From: an uncultured Collinsella sp.
GTDB lineage: Bacteria > Actinomycetota > Coriobacteriia > Coriobacteriales > Coriobacteriaceae
DNA length: 21,506 nucleotides
Direction of reading: 5' to 3'
NCBI GenBank assembly: GCA_902491895.1
Contig: CABUJH010000034.1
Span: 1-21,506 of the forward strand
Position 1 is the first letter of the stretch; each line of letters opens with the position of its first letter. Position numbers and translations under genes: made by a program. The notes below the pieces were generated by a model. It did not search any database. It saw only the letters and a list, made by a program, of their open reading frames with translations, and was not told the origin of the DNA. Shown here one piece after another: positions 1 to 7,977 of the stretch.

Positions 1-267
1 GACAGACGCGGTCAAAGGGATCCACGTAAGCGACCGCGTGCGCGCGGCGCGATCATGGCGCGTCCTAGATGTAAGCCGCACCGTCCGTTCTACTTTCTTT
101 GGGGCAATACCGCCTCGCGGGCGAGCGGGCCAGTCGTGAAGGTGGCTGCGGCCTCCCGAGCAAACACCCCGGTGCGCAAGTGTGGGGTCAAATACCAGGT
201 CAGCTGGTGGGAACAACCTGATATTCCGCGCAACGCACGGATCGTATACGACACAGAAGGCAGGGTA
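1..267 (+). other. Left edge, unresolved upstream sequence
   Basis: No gene can be assigned with confidence here. The reading frame of the lipoprotein gene that follows is open all the way to the left edge, and an ATG at 55 could give an N-terminal extension of 73 residues. That extension is Arg-rich and does not look like part of a lipoprotein, because the signal peptide would then sit far inside the protein. A second frame is open from the edge to a stop near 139 and could be the tail of an upstream gene. I infer that this is mostly leader or promoter sequence. Confidence 0.3.
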
Positions 268-273
268 GTGGAC

Positions 274-1299
274 ATGGTGAGGGGCAGCTTGATGCACGCG
301 GCTCGGTTGGGTGCTGGGACCGCAGCAGTCATCGCCGTTTTGGGCCTGAGCGGATGCGCGTTCAACCCGCTGTCTACGTTCACGACTCCCACGATCGACC
401 AGATCGAGTACGAGACCGTCACGCCGGCGGTGTCGGACGATGCCCTGGTCACTCCCGGAACCCTGACGGTCGCCCTCGATACTTCCGATGCGCCGCAGGC
501 CATGCAGGACGCCGACGGCGAGCTCACGGGGTATGCGGTTGACGCCGCCCGCGCCCTCGCAAGCCGCATGGGCCTTAAGGTCGCCTTCGTCGATGCGTCC
601 TCGGCAGGTTCCGCGCTCGGCGACAAAAAGGCCGATATCTTTATCGGCGAGATTAACTCCACGGACGGGGACATTAGCTCGCTCGGCACCTGCCTGTACG
701 ATGCCACTTCCGTGTTCGGTAAAACTAGCGATGGTGGGTCGCTAAGCGTTTCCACCGATACCCTTAACACGTCCACCCTGGGCGTTCAGGCGTCCTCGGC
801 CTCGCAGGAGGCGCTTGCTAAGCAGAGCATCACCGCCAACCAAAAGACCTACTCCAACATCAACGAGTGCTTTGAGGCACTCGAGTCCGGCGAGGTCGAC
901 TATGTGATCTGCGACTCCACGGCCGGCGGCTACCTTGCACGCCTAATGAGCGAGATCTCCTATGTCGGTGCGCTCGAGGCACCCTCGACGCTTGGTGTTG
1001 CGGGCCTCTCATCCAATGACGAACTGTGCCGTGCCGTGAGCGATGCCCTCGACGACATCACGGTCGACGGTACACTCGAGGCAGTCCACTGCGTCTGGTA
1101 TGGCAGGATGCCCTACGACCTCACCACTAAGACGGTTTCGGGCGCTAACGTGCAGCCGGGCGACTCTGAGTCCGGTGAGACCACGTCCTCCGGCAGCGAG
1201 TCCTCCGATTCCAACAATGAGACCGCATCCTCCGAGGACAAATCGTCCAGCCAGGAAGGCGCCATCACCGACGACGACATTAACAAACTCAATAGCTAG
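274..1299 (+). CDS. Solute-binding lipoprotein (amino-acid type, SBP family 3-like)
   Basis: A probable extracellular substrate-binding protein of about 341 residues. The N-terminus is a lipoprotein signal: a short basic start, a hydrophobic core and the lipobox LSGC, with the lipidated Cys at residue 28 when counted from the ATG at 274. Translation could also begin at GTG 268, which has AGAAGG seven bases upstream. The body (about residues 60-300) reads like the bilobed periplasmic binding fold used for amino acids, with phrases such as GELTGYAVDAARALA and KKADIFIGEINST typical of the family. The C-terminus is a Ser/Glu/Asp-rich low-complexity tail of about 50 residues. No permease or ATPase gene lies beside it, so it may serve a transporter elsewhere or act as a sensor. 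The ligand cannot be told from sequence. Confidence 0.75.
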   Translation: MVRGSLMHAARLGAGTAAVIAVLGLSGCAFNPLSTFTTPTIDQIEYETVTPAVSDDALVTPGTLTVALDTSDAPQAMQDADGELTGYAVDAARALASRMGLKVAFVDASSAGSALGDKKADIFIGEINSTDGDISSLGTCLYDATSVFGKTSDGGSLSVSTDTLNTSTLGVQASSASQEALAKQSITANQKTYSNINECFEALESGEVDYVICDSTAGGYLARLMSEISYVGALEAPSTLGVAGLSSNDELCRAVSDALDDITVDGTLEAVHCVWYGRMPYDLTTKTVSGANVQPGDSESGETTSSGSESSDSNNETASSEDKSSSQEGAITDDDINKLNS

Positions 1300-1616
1300 T
1301 TATTGCTAGGGGTGGTGTCTCCTATACGTTGGAAAGGACACCTCTTCACGGTTTCAACACGCACTGCCGGGCTTCCTCGATGGGGGAGCCCGGCTTTTTC
1401 ATCCCAATAAAACCAGCAGGTCAAAGCCAATTTTCGGGACCAAATACAAAGCCGTCGGCCCCCTCCTATAGCGCACTTTGCCACAGAAAAGTGCGAGACT
1501 TCGGTATGCGGTATCAAGCAATCGTTATTCGGGTCTTTAGGAATCCGCGTGATTAAATGCACGGCAATGGGTACATAGCCAGTACAGTAAGTCCCCGAGG
1601 CAGATTGGAGCCACGT
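1300..1616 (+). other. Intergenic region between lipoprotein gene and hpf
   Basis: A gap of about 317 bases. Its left part carries the terminator described separately. The rest (1400-1616) must hold the hpf promoter, but I see no convincing -35/-10 pair. A weak ORF at 1329-1556 has no ribosome site and is not believed. Confidence 0.5.
1366..1399 (+). terminator. Intrinsic terminator
   Basis: The stem GCCGGGCTTCC pairs with GGGAGCCCGGC (one G-U pair) around a short loop and is followed by TTTTT. It ends the transcript of the lipoprotein gene. Confidence 0.85.
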
Positions 1617-2201
1617 ATGGATATCAAGGTTTCTGGACGCAAGACGACGGTAACCGATGCTCTGCGTGCGCATGTGGATGAAAAGATCGGCGAGGCGCTC
1701 AAGGTTTTCGATATCGAGCCCATGACAGTCGACGTTGTACTTCGCTATGAGAAGAACCCCTCGAACCCCAACCCGGCAATCGTCGAGGTTACGGTTCGCG
1801 TCCGCGGTTCGGTGATTCGCGTTGCCGAGCATGGCGCAGATATGTACGCCGCCATCGACCTCTCCGCCGATAAGGTCACCCGCCAGCTGCGCAAGTTCAA
1901 GACCAAGGTTGTGGACAACCGCCAGGGCGGTGCCAGCGCAGCGGATGTCGCACCGGTCGAGCGCGTCGAGGATCTGGCCGACCTGCTGCTGCCCGAGGAA
2001 GAGGACGACCTGCTCGTCCGCGAGAAGGTTATCGACGTCACCCCGATGACTGAGGAGCAGGCGCTGGTGCAGACCGATCTGCTGGGTCACGACTTCTACG
2101 TGTTCGAGAACGCGACGACCGGTCTCATCAATGTGGTGTATCACCGTAAGAATGGTGGATATGGCATCATCAAGCCCCGCATCGAAACACTTGACGAGTA
2201 A
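1617..2201 (+). CDS. hpf: Ribosome hibernation promoting factor, long form
   Basis: Hpf/YfiA of the long type, 194 residues. It binds the 30S subunit in the mRNA/tRNA channel and dimerises ribosomes into inactive 100S particles under stress. The N-terminal domain (about residues 1-100) starts MDIKVSGRKTTVTDALRAHV, a classic beginning for this family. A linker follows, then the C-terminal dimerisation domain (about 135-194) with GHDFYVFENATTGLINVVY and a GGYGIIKP ending. The start at 1617 is chosen because GGAG lies six bases upstream and the family start is exact. An upstream in-frame start at 1557 would add 20 unconserved residues. It forms its own transcription unit, bounded by terminators on both sides. 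Confidence 0.95.
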   Translation: MDIKVSGRKTTVTDALRAHVDEKIGEALKVFDIEPMTVDVVLRYEKNPSNPNPAIVEVTVRVRGSVIRVAEHGADMYAAIDLSADKVTRQLRKFKTKVVDNRQGGASAADVAPVERVEDLADLLLPEEEDDLLVREKVIDVTPMTEEQALVQTDLLGHDFYVFENATTGLINVVYHRKNGGYGIIKPRIETLDE

Positions 2202-2205
2202 AATA

Positions 2206-2227
2206 CGTTAACTTGCATGAGTTAACG
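2206..2227. repeat. Inverted repeat CGTTAAC after hpf
   Basis: CGTTAAC and its exact complement GTTAACG flank an 8-base centre, five bases after the hpf stop codon and just before the terminator stem. It could be a 3' end stabilising hairpin or a protein site. Confidence 0.5.
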
Positions 2228-2230
2228 GTT

Positions 2231-2262
2231 GGCGGCCATCCCATGCGGGTGGCCGCCTTTTT
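2231..2262 (+). terminator. Intrinsic terminator after hpf
   Basis: GGCGGCCA and TGGCCGCC pair perfectly, extended by CCC/GGG, and are followed by TTTTT. It lies just upstream of the degV ribosome site, so degV needs its own promoter or read-through. Confidence 0.9.
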
Positions 2263-2280
2263 ACGTAAGGAGTCGCTTTG

Positions 2281-3234
2281 ATGGACAAGGCCGCATCCGC
2301 CGGTCATTCGGACCGTTGCCGCATCGTCGTCGATACCTGCTGCGACTTTAGCCCCGAGGTCGCCGCGAACCTCGATGTCGATATCCTGGGTTTCCCTTTC
2401 ATTATCGATGGCGAGGAGCGCACAGACGACATCTGGTCGAGCATGAGCCCTAAGGAGTTCTACGACCGCATGCGCGCCGGTGCCCGCGTGTCCACCTCGG
2501 CTGTGTCGCTCGGTCGCTATATCGAGTTTTTTACCGAGTGCGCCAAAGAGGGCACGCCCACGGTCTACCTGTGCTTTACCTCGGCGCTGTCGTCGAGCTA
2601 CAACTCCGCGTGCCAGGCGGCAGATGTCGTGCGCGCCGAGTATCCCAACTTTGAGCTCTACGTGGTCGACAACGCTCTGCCCTGTGCGACCGGCGCGCTC
2701 TTGGCGCTCGAGGCCGTGCGCCAGCGTTCGGCGGGACTGACCGCCAAGCAGCTGGTCGATTGGGCAAACGAGGCAAAAACCTACGTGCACGGCTACTTTA
2801 CGCTCGAGAGCTTCGACGCACTGGCTGCCGGCGGCCGCATTCCTCCCGCGGCGGCGCAGCTCACGGCAAAGCTCGATGTCAAGCCCGAGCTCTCCTACGA
2901 CCTTGCCGGCTCGCTGTCGCTGATCGGCGTCAACCGCGGCCGCAAGAAGGCGCTCAAGTCCATTCTCAAGTCGTTCCGCGAGAACTACGTGCCCGACCGC
3001 ACCATGCCCATCGCAATCATGACGGCCGATGCCGAGAAGGACGGCGACTGGCTCGAAGCTGCCATCCGCAAGGAGGAGGGCTGCGCCGATGTCACGATCA
3101 TTCGCAGCTCCGTGGGTCCCACCATTGGCTCGCACGTGGGCCCCGGCATGGTGGCCTGCGCGTTTTGGGGCAAGAACCGCGCCGACAAGGCGTCGCTTTC
3201 CGACCGTATCGCCCGCCGCGTGCGCGGTCAGTAG
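2281..3234 (+). CDS. DegV family fatty-acid-binding protein
   Basis: A DegV/FakB-like protein of 317 residues. Characterised members hold a fatty acid in a deep pocket and present it to a FakA-type kinase for phosphorylation in phospholipid synthesis. The N-terminal part has the family opening IVVDTCCDFSPEVA followed by a Rossmann-like domain. The segment FTSALSSSYNSA matches the ligand-binding Ser/Thr region, GYFTLESFDALAAGGRI is the highly conserved central motif, and VGPTIGSHVGPG near the C-terminus carries the conserved His and the end of the pocket. The ATG at 2281 has AAGGAG nine bases upstream; the TTG at 2278 is a less likely start. No fakA-like kinase is in the window, so the specific partner is unknown. 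Confidence 0.93.
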   Translation: MDKAASAGHSDRCRIVVDTCCDFSPEVAANLDVDILGFPFIIDGEERTDDIWSSMSPKEFYDRMRAGARVSTSAVSLGRYIEFFTECAKEGTPTVYLCFTSALSSSYNSACQAADVVRAEYPNFELYVVDNALPCATGALLALEAVRQRSAGLTAKQLVDWANEAKTYVHGYFTLESFDALAAGGRIPPAAAQLTAKLDVKPELSYDLAGSLSLIGVNRGRKKALKSILKSFRENYVPDRTMPIAIMTADAEKDGDWLEAAIRKEEGCADVTIIRSSVGPTIGSHVGPGMVACAFWGKNRADKASLSDRIARRVRGQ

Positions 3235-3332
3235 GCAAGCGCTGCGTCCGTAATCGCCCTCGACTCACAGCCCAAACGCTGGCACCGAGTATTCAACCTG
3301 GTAACAACACCCAACCCAAAAGGAAAGGTTTC

Positions 3333-4412
3333 ATGGCAAACAAGCTCTCTGTCGCATTTATCGGCACCGGAATCATGGGTGCCCCCATCGCCGGCCATAT
3401 TCTGGATGCCGGCTATCCCGTCACGGTCAACAACCGCACTAAGTCCAAGGCTGTCGCGCTTATCGAGCGCGGTGCCGCCTGGGCCGATACGCCGGCCGAT
3501 GCCGTGGCTAACGCCGATGTCGTCTTTACCATGGTGGGCTATCCCTCCGAGGTCGAGGAGCTCTACCTGGCGGGCGACGGTCTGCTCGCGTGCACTAAGC
3601 CCGGCGCGGTCCTGATCGACCTTACCACGAGCTCGCCCGAGCTGGCGCGCGACATTGCCGAGGCCGCCCAGGTTTCCGGCCGCATGGCGTTTGACTGCCC
3701 CGTCACCGGCGGTGAGTCGGGAGCTATCGCCGGCACGCTCACGGCTATCGTGGGCGCCACCGAGAACGACATCGCGCCGGTCCGCGACATCCTTGCCACC
3801 TTTGCGGCCAACATCTGCTGCTTCGACGGCGCCGGCAAGGGCCAGGCTGCCAAGCTCGCCAACCAGGTGTCGCTGGGCGCCTGCATGGTCGGCATGGCAG
3901 ACGCCATGGCATTTGCCGAGCTGAGCGGCCTTGACCTGGAGAAGACCCGTCAGATGATCCTGGGCGGTACCGGCAAGTCCGGCGCCATGGAGAGCCTGGC
4001 TCCCAAGGCGCTCGATGGCGACTACAAGCCCGGCTTTATGGTCGAGCACTTCATTAAGGACCTGCGCTTGGCGCTCGCCTATGCCGACGACCGCGAGCTT
4101 GCGCTGCCCGGCGCCGACGTGGCCTTTACGCTCTACGATATGCTCGACGCCATCGGTGGTGCCAAGCTGGGCACCCAGGCCATCACGGTCCTCTATAAGG
4201 AGGAGGCCGACGCCATCGCCGCCGGTCTGGACTGGTCGCAGTATCGTCCCGAGGAGCATGGCGCTCACGAGGAAGGCTGCGGTTGCGGCGAGCACGGCGA
4301 CGACCATGAGTGCGGTTGCGGTCACCATCACGGCGAGGACCACGAGTGCTGCGGCGGCCACGGCCATGACGACGGCCATGAGTGCTGCTGCGGCCACCAT
4401 CACGGGGAGTAG
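3333..4412 (+). CDS. 3-hydroxyisobutyrate dehydrogenase-like oxidoreductase with Cys/His-rich tail
   Basis: A beta-hydroxyacid dehydrogenase of 359 residues. It has an NAD(P)-binding Rossmann domain with GTGIMG at residues 11-16. It also has the substrate-binding motif DCPVTGGESGAIAGTL and the catalytic Lys at about residue 174 in GKGQAAKLANQ. An all-alpha C-terminal domain follows. Family members such as tartronate semialdehyde reductase and 3-hydroxyisobutyrate dehydrogenase are about 290-300 residues; this one continues with a tail of about 53 residues (307-359) rich in His (14) and Cys (9), containing repeated HEC-x-CGHHHGE units. The tail suggests metal binding or storage (nickel, zinc or copper), which is inference. 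The true substrate is unknown. AGGAAAGG precedes the ATG, and the membrane-protein gene follows after 5 bases. Confidence 0.9.
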   Translation: MANKLSVAFIGTGIMGAPIAGHILDAGYPVTVNNRTKSKAVALIERGAAWADTPADAVANADVVFTMVGYPSEVEELYLAGDGLLACTKPGAVLIDLTTSSPELARDIAEAAQVSGRMAFDCPVTGGESGAIAGTLTAIVGATENDIAPVRDILATFAANICCFDGAGKGQAAKLANQVSLGACMVGMADAMAFAELSGLDLEKTRQMILGGTGKSGAMESLAPKALDGDYKPGFMVEHFIKDLRLALAYADDRELALPGADVAFTLYDMLDAIGGAKLGTQAITVLYKEEADAIAAGLDWSQYRPEEHGAHEEGCGCGEHGDDHECGCGHHHGEDHECCGGHGHDDGHECCCGHHHGE

Positions 4413-4417
4413 CGCCC

Positions 4418-4846
4418 ATGAGCTGGACGTTCGTGGTACTAGCGCTGGTACTCTTTCTCTTTGCGATCTACATTGGCTTTTTGTGCGGCCAGTGGGCCTG
4501 CGAAAAGCGCGTGATCACCAAGCGCGACTACTGGATCGCCAATTTCGCAGGCGCGGCGGCAGTCGTCCTGCTGACCTGGGTGTTCTCGCTGTTCCCGCTG
4601 GTGCAGTTTGCGCCGATCGGCTGGCTCGGCGGTTTTATCGCCGGTCTTAAGATGAGCTTTGGCGAGTCCGTCGGTCCGTGGCGCAAGCATGACGAGGTCT
4701 TTAACGTCAACAAGGCTCATCGCGCCGCCGCCGACGCGGGCGATGCCGAGGAGCGCCGCCGTGCGCGTCGCAATGGCGCGGCCGACCGACAGCTCATCTC
4801 GGTCACCGATGACAGCAAGGGTGCTGGCAAGCACGCTAAGAAATAG
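4418..4846 (+). CDS. Small membrane protein of unknown function
   Basis: I do not recognise the family. The protein has 142 residues. A first hydrophobic helix lies at about residues 3-24 and a second at about 43-65; a short further hydrophobic stretch (about 70-82) is rich in Gly. The C-terminal half is soluble and highly charged, with an Arg-rich stretch and a Lys-rich end, so it probably lies in the cytoplasm. The start at 4418 is chosen over 4382 because GGGGAG lies eight bases upstream and the protein then begins directly with the helix. It sits 5 bases after the dehydrogenase gene and 15 bases before the HEAT-like gene, so co-transcription is likely. Confidence 0.75.
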   Translation: MSWTFVVLALVLFLFAIYIGFLCGQWACEKRVITKRDYWIANFAGAAAVVLLTWVFSLFPLVQFAPIGWLGGFIAGLKMSFGESVGPWRKHDEVFNVNKAHRAAADAGDAEERRRARRNGAADRQLISVTDDSKGAGKHAKK

Positions 4847-4861
4847 TAGGAAGAGGTAACT

Positions 4862-5560
4862 ATGGCAGAAAACAAAGACGAACAGCTCACCGACGAGGAG
4901 CTGGCACAGCTTCAGCTGGCAGAGGAGAACGAGAACGCCGTCGACCGCCTGGTCGAGGAGCTCGGCTGCCCCACGCGCCGCATCCGCCAGTTTGCCGCCC
5001 GCGTGCTGCACCTGCTTGCCGAGCGCGATCCGCAGCGCGTCGTGCCCTGCGTGCCCGCGCTGATCGAGGCGCTCGACCGCCCCGAGGCGCAGACCCGCTG
5101 GGAGGCCCTCGATGCCCTGACGGCGCTCGCTACCACCTGCCCCGAGCAGCTGGGCGATGCCTTTGAGGGCGCCGAGACTGCACTGTTCGACGAGATCTCC
5201 TCCACGCTGCGCTATGCCGCCTTCCGCCTGCTGTGCGTGTGGGGTGCCACGAGCGTCGAGCGTTCGCGCGAGGCTTGGCCCATCCTGGACGAGGCCATCC
5301 AGTGCTACCACGGCGACCTCGAGTATCGCGACATGCTCGGTTGCCTGTACGAGTTTTGCCAGGGCGAGATCGACGCCGAGGTTGCCGAGAAGCTTGCGCT
5401 GCGCCTTAAGTTCGATGCCGAGAACGGTAAGGGCAGCTATCTCAAGGCCCGTTCGAGCGAGATTTGCGAAATGCTTGTTAAACGTTTTGGCCTGGATCTC
5501 TCCAAAAAGAAGAAGCGTGCTAGCGTTAAAAAATCTGACGACGCCGAAGACGAGGAGTAA
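4862..5560 (+). CDS. HEAT-like repeat protein
   Basis: A predicted cytoplasmic, all-helical protein of 232 residues. The middle part (about residues 20-160) consists of paired amphipathic helices. A phrase such as RRIRQFAARVLHLLAERDPQRVVPC followed by VPALIEALDRPEAQTRWEALDALTAL is typical of HEAT or armadillo-type repeats that act as protein-binding scaffolds. The N-terminus is acidic, and the C-terminus ends in a Lys-rich then Asp/Glu-rich tail. The specific function is unknown. AGGAAGAGG lies just before the ATG. The stop codon is 6 bases from the isocitrate dehydrogenase start, so the two are probably translated from one mRNA. Confidence 0.75.
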   Translation: MAENKDEQLTDEELAQLQLAEENENAVDRLVEELGCPTRRIRQFAARVLHLLAERDPQRVVPCVPALIEALDRPEAQTRWEALDALTALATTCPEQLGDAFEGAETALFDEISSTLRYAAFRLLCVWGATSVERSREAWPILDEAIQCYHGDLEYRDMLGCLYEFCQGEIDAEVAEKLALRLKFDAENGKGSYLKARSSEICEMLVKRFGLDLSKKKKRASVKKSDDAEDEE

Positions 5561-5566
5561 CAGATT

Positions 5567-6652
5567 ATGGCGCACGATGTAGTCCTGATTCCCGGTGACG
5601 GTATCGGTCCCGAGATTACGCAGGCCATGCGCCGCGTGGTCGAGGCCTCTGGTGTCCAGATCAACTGGAACGTCCAGGAGGCCGGTGCCGGCGTCATGGA
5701 CGAGTTTGGCACGCCGCTGCCCCAGCACGTGCTCGATGCGGTCGCCGAGACCAAGGTTGCCATCAAGGGTCCCATCACCACGCCGGTCGGCACGGGTTTC
5801 CGCAGCGTCAACGTGGCCCTGCGCAAGCACTTCGACCTGTACGCCTGCGTGCGCCCCTGCCTGTCGCAGCCGGGCGACGGCTCGCGCTTCCGCGATGTCG
5901 ATCTGGTCATCGTGCGCGAGAACACCGAGGACCTCTACGCCGGCATCGAGTTCGATGAGGGCGCTGCCGAGGTCGAGGAACTCTCGCAGCTCGTCGAGCG
6001 TTCGGGCCAGAAGACCTTCGCCGCGGATTCCGCGATCTCGATCAAGCCCATCTCTATCGCCAAGAGCCGCCGTATTGTGGAGTATGCCTTTGAGTATGCC
6101 CGCCGCTGCGGCCGCAAAAAGGTGACGGCCGTGCATAAGGCCAACATCATGAAGGCGACCGACGGCCTGTTCCTGCGCGTTGCGCGCGAGGTTGCCGCCA
6201 ACTATCCCGATATCGAGTTCAACGACAAGATCGTCGACGCCACCTGCATGGGCCTGGTCCAGAACCCCAACGACTTCGATGTCCTTGTACTGCCCAACCT
6301 GTACGGCGACATCGTGAGCGACCTGTGCGCCGGCCTGGTGGGCGGCTTAGGCATGGCCCCCGGCTCCAACATCGGTGCCGACTGCGCCATCTTTGAGGCT
6401 ACGCACGGCTCCGCACCCGATATCGCGGGCAAGGATATCGCCAACCCCACGGCCGAGATCCTCTCTGCTGCGATGATGCTCGATCACCTGGGCGAGAACG
6501 GTGCGGCCAATCGCATTCGTGCCGCCGTATCTGTCACGCTCGACGAGGGCGAGCAGGTTACCGGCGACGTGCGTCGTGCCCAGACCGGTTCCGTCGAGGG
6601 CGCGGTGGGTACGCAGGCCTTCGCCGATGCCGTTATCGCGCACCTGGCCTAA
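5567..6652 (+). CDS. Isocitrate/isopropylmalate family dehydrogenase, likely NAD-isocitrate dehydrogenase
   Basis: A metal-dependent decarboxylating dehydrogenase of 361 residues. It most likely oxidises isocitrate to 2-oxoglutarate. It opens with the nucleotide-site phrase IPGDGIGPEI. The substrate loop SVNVALRKHFDLYACVRPC contains Ser80, Asn82, Arg86 and Arg96, as in the isocitrate dehydrogenases. IVRENTEDLYAG (Arg118, Tyr124), the catalytic Lys191 in HKANIMK, and metal-binding aspartates in LYGDIVSDL (248, 252) follow. EATHGSAPDIAGK is the adenine-side motif. The length fits the short bacterial or mitochondrial NAD-type enzyme rather than the E. coli NADP type. Isopropylmalate or homoisocitrate dehydrogenase are alternatives, but the loop favours isocitrate. 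No other TCA-cycle gene is nearby. Confidence 0.9.
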   Translation: MAHDVVLIPGDGIGPEITQAMRRVVEASGVQINWNVQEAGAGVMDEFGTPLPQHVLDAVAETKVAIKGPITTPVGTGFRSVNVALRKHFDLYACVRPCLSQPGDGSRFRDVDLVIVRENTEDLYAGIEFDEGAAEVEELSQLVERSGQKTFAADSAISIKPISIAKSRRIVEYAFEYARRCGRKKVTAVHKANIMKATDGLFLRVAREVAANYPDIEFNDKIVDATCMGLVQNPNDFDVLVLPNLYGDIVSDLCAGLVGGLGMAPGSNIGADCAIFEATHGSAPDIAGKDIANPTAEILSAAMMLDHLGENGAANRIRAAVSVTLDEGEQVTGDVRRAQTGSVEGAVGTQAFADAVIAHLA

Positions 6653-6711
6653 GGCATGCACACTGCAAACGCCTAAATAGTACTTAAGTGTTTGCGTATA
6701 ACCTAAGAATC

Positions 6712-6740
6712 AATACGCCCGGCGCTCTGTCGGGCGTATT
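6712..6740. terminator. Hairpin, probable terminator
   Basis: AATACGCCCG and CGGGCGTATT are perfect complements around a 9-base loop. The following CTATT is a weak U-tract, so termination may be partial. Confidence 0.6.
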
Positions 6741-6778
6741 CTATTGAAGACTTTGTTTCCTAACAAGGAGTAACTGAT

Positions 6779-7864
6779 ATGGGTCTGATTCAAAAGAAGG
6801 ACGAGAAGGACGAGATCGACGGCATCCAGATCATCGAGCGCGGCGAAGGCCCCGACGGTGACGAGGACGAGAAGATCGACCTGGTCGCCGGCACGTCTGC
6901 CGAACATATTGCCGCCGGCACGACCGCTGAGGAGGAGGACGCTCGCCTGGAGGCAAAGATCGCCGCGGACGCCGCCGACGAGAACCTCATGCCCGAGGAG
7001 CAGGATGAGGACGACGACTCCGACGTGGACGACCACACTTGCAAGCACAAGAAGACGATGATTGCCGCCTTTGTAGTTGCAGTCGTGATCGCTGCCGTGG
7101 TCGGCTTCTTTATTGGCAACGGTGGTTTTGGCGGCAAGGGCGTCGGCTCGGCGACCCTCACCGAGGACCAGCTCGATTCGACCGTGGCAAGCTATAGCTA
7201 CAACGGAAAGAAAAGCGACATTACCGCGCGCGAGGCCATCGAGAGCCAGTACAGCCTCGACACCGTCAAGGACGATGACGGCAACTACACCGCTCCGTCT
7301 GCCGACGTTATCCTGTCCTATGTGCGCAACCAGATTCTGCTGGACGCTGCCGAGGACGAGGGCATTACCGTCTCTTCCAAGGAAATGAAGCAGTACGCCG
7401 AGGATTCCATCGGCACTTCGGACTACAAGACCATGGCCACGCAGTATGGCGTGTCCAAGGACCAGGCCAAGCAGATCGTCCGTCAGTCCGCGACGCTGCA
7501 GAAGCTCTACAAGAAGAAGGTGGGCGATAGCTCCGCAAGCATGCCGACCGCCCCGACCGAGCCTGCTGACGGCAACGAGGAGACCGCGAGCAAGGACTAC
7601 GCCGATTACATCATCAAACTTGCCGGCGACGAGTGGGATAGCGAAAAGGGCACCTGGAAGGACGCCGATAGCACCTACGCTAAGGCCTTCGCTGACGATG
7701 CCTTTACGGCTGATAGCGCTACCTACAAGCAGGCCATGACCGCCTATTACACCGCCTACCAGCAGTACTCTTCGCAGGCTTCGAGCGCCAGCTCCAAGTG
7801 GACCGAGTATGCTAACGGCCTGTATGCCAAGGCCAACATCAGCATCTATGGTCTGTTTGCATAA
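6779..7864 (+). CDS. Membrane-anchored SurA/trigger-factor-like protein
   Basis: A protein of 361 residues with a long acidic cytoplasmic N-terminal segment (about 1-88, very rich in Asp and Glu). One transmembrane helix follows at about 94-113, then a Gly-rich linker and an extracellular domain. The extracellular part (about 140-250) resembles the helical N-terminal substrate-binding domain of SurA and the C-terminal domain of trigger factor. Phrases such as VILSYVRNQILLDAAEDEGITVSSKEM and YGVSKDQAKQIVRQSATLQKLYKKKV show this. No peptidyl-prolyl isomerase domain is seen, so a chaperone or holdase role outside the membrane is inferred, not shown. The C-terminal third is rich in Ala, Tyr and Ser. 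AAGGAG precedes the ATG by nine bases. It is flanked by hairpins and looks monocistronic. Confidence 0.75.
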   Translation: MGLIQKKDEKDEIDGIQIIERGEGPDGDEDEKIDLVAGTSAEHIAAGTTAEEEDARLEAKIAADAADENLMPEEQDEDDDSDVDDHTCKHKKTMIAAFVVAVVIAAVVGFFIGNGGFGGKGVGSATLTEDQLDSTVASYSYNGKKSDITAREAIESQYSLDTVKDDDGNYTAPSADVILSYVRNQILLDAAEDEGITVSSKEMKQYAEDSIGTSDYKTMATQYGVSKDQAKQIVRQSATLQKLYKKKVGDSSASMPTAPTEPADGNEETASKDYADYIIKLAGDEWDSEKGTWKDADSTYAKAFADDAFTADSATYKQAMTAYYTAYQQYSSQASSASSKWTEYANGLYAKANISIYGLFA

Positions 7865-7908
7865 AGATCTGTCTGAGCCGCCGAGCGCGTAACCGAAATA
7901 TCTGAATA

Positions 7909-7941
7909 AGCCCGCTAGAACGGATGTTGTTCTAGCGGGCT
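7909..7941. terminator. Convergent bidirectional terminator
   Basis: AGCCCGCTAGAAC and GTTCTAGCGGGCT are perfect 13-bp complements around a 7-base loop. It lies between the plus-strand membrane protein gene and the minus-strand Xre gene and can stop transcription from both sides. The U-tracts (ATTT on one side, TATT on the other) are short. Confidence 0.8.
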
Positions 7942-7977
7942 ATTTGCGTTTAGGCGCTGGTGGCTAAATTATGCCTA

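Noticed and set aside
3228..4403. 391-codon minus-strand frame opposite the dehydrogenase gene
   Set aside because: The Ala/Val-rich start is simply the antisense of the Cys/His tail; the plus-strand gene has clear catalytic motifs.
4439..6136. 565-codon open frame on the minus strand
   Set aside because: It lies antisense to three good plus-strand genes and arises from their codon bias; no family motif and no ribosome site.
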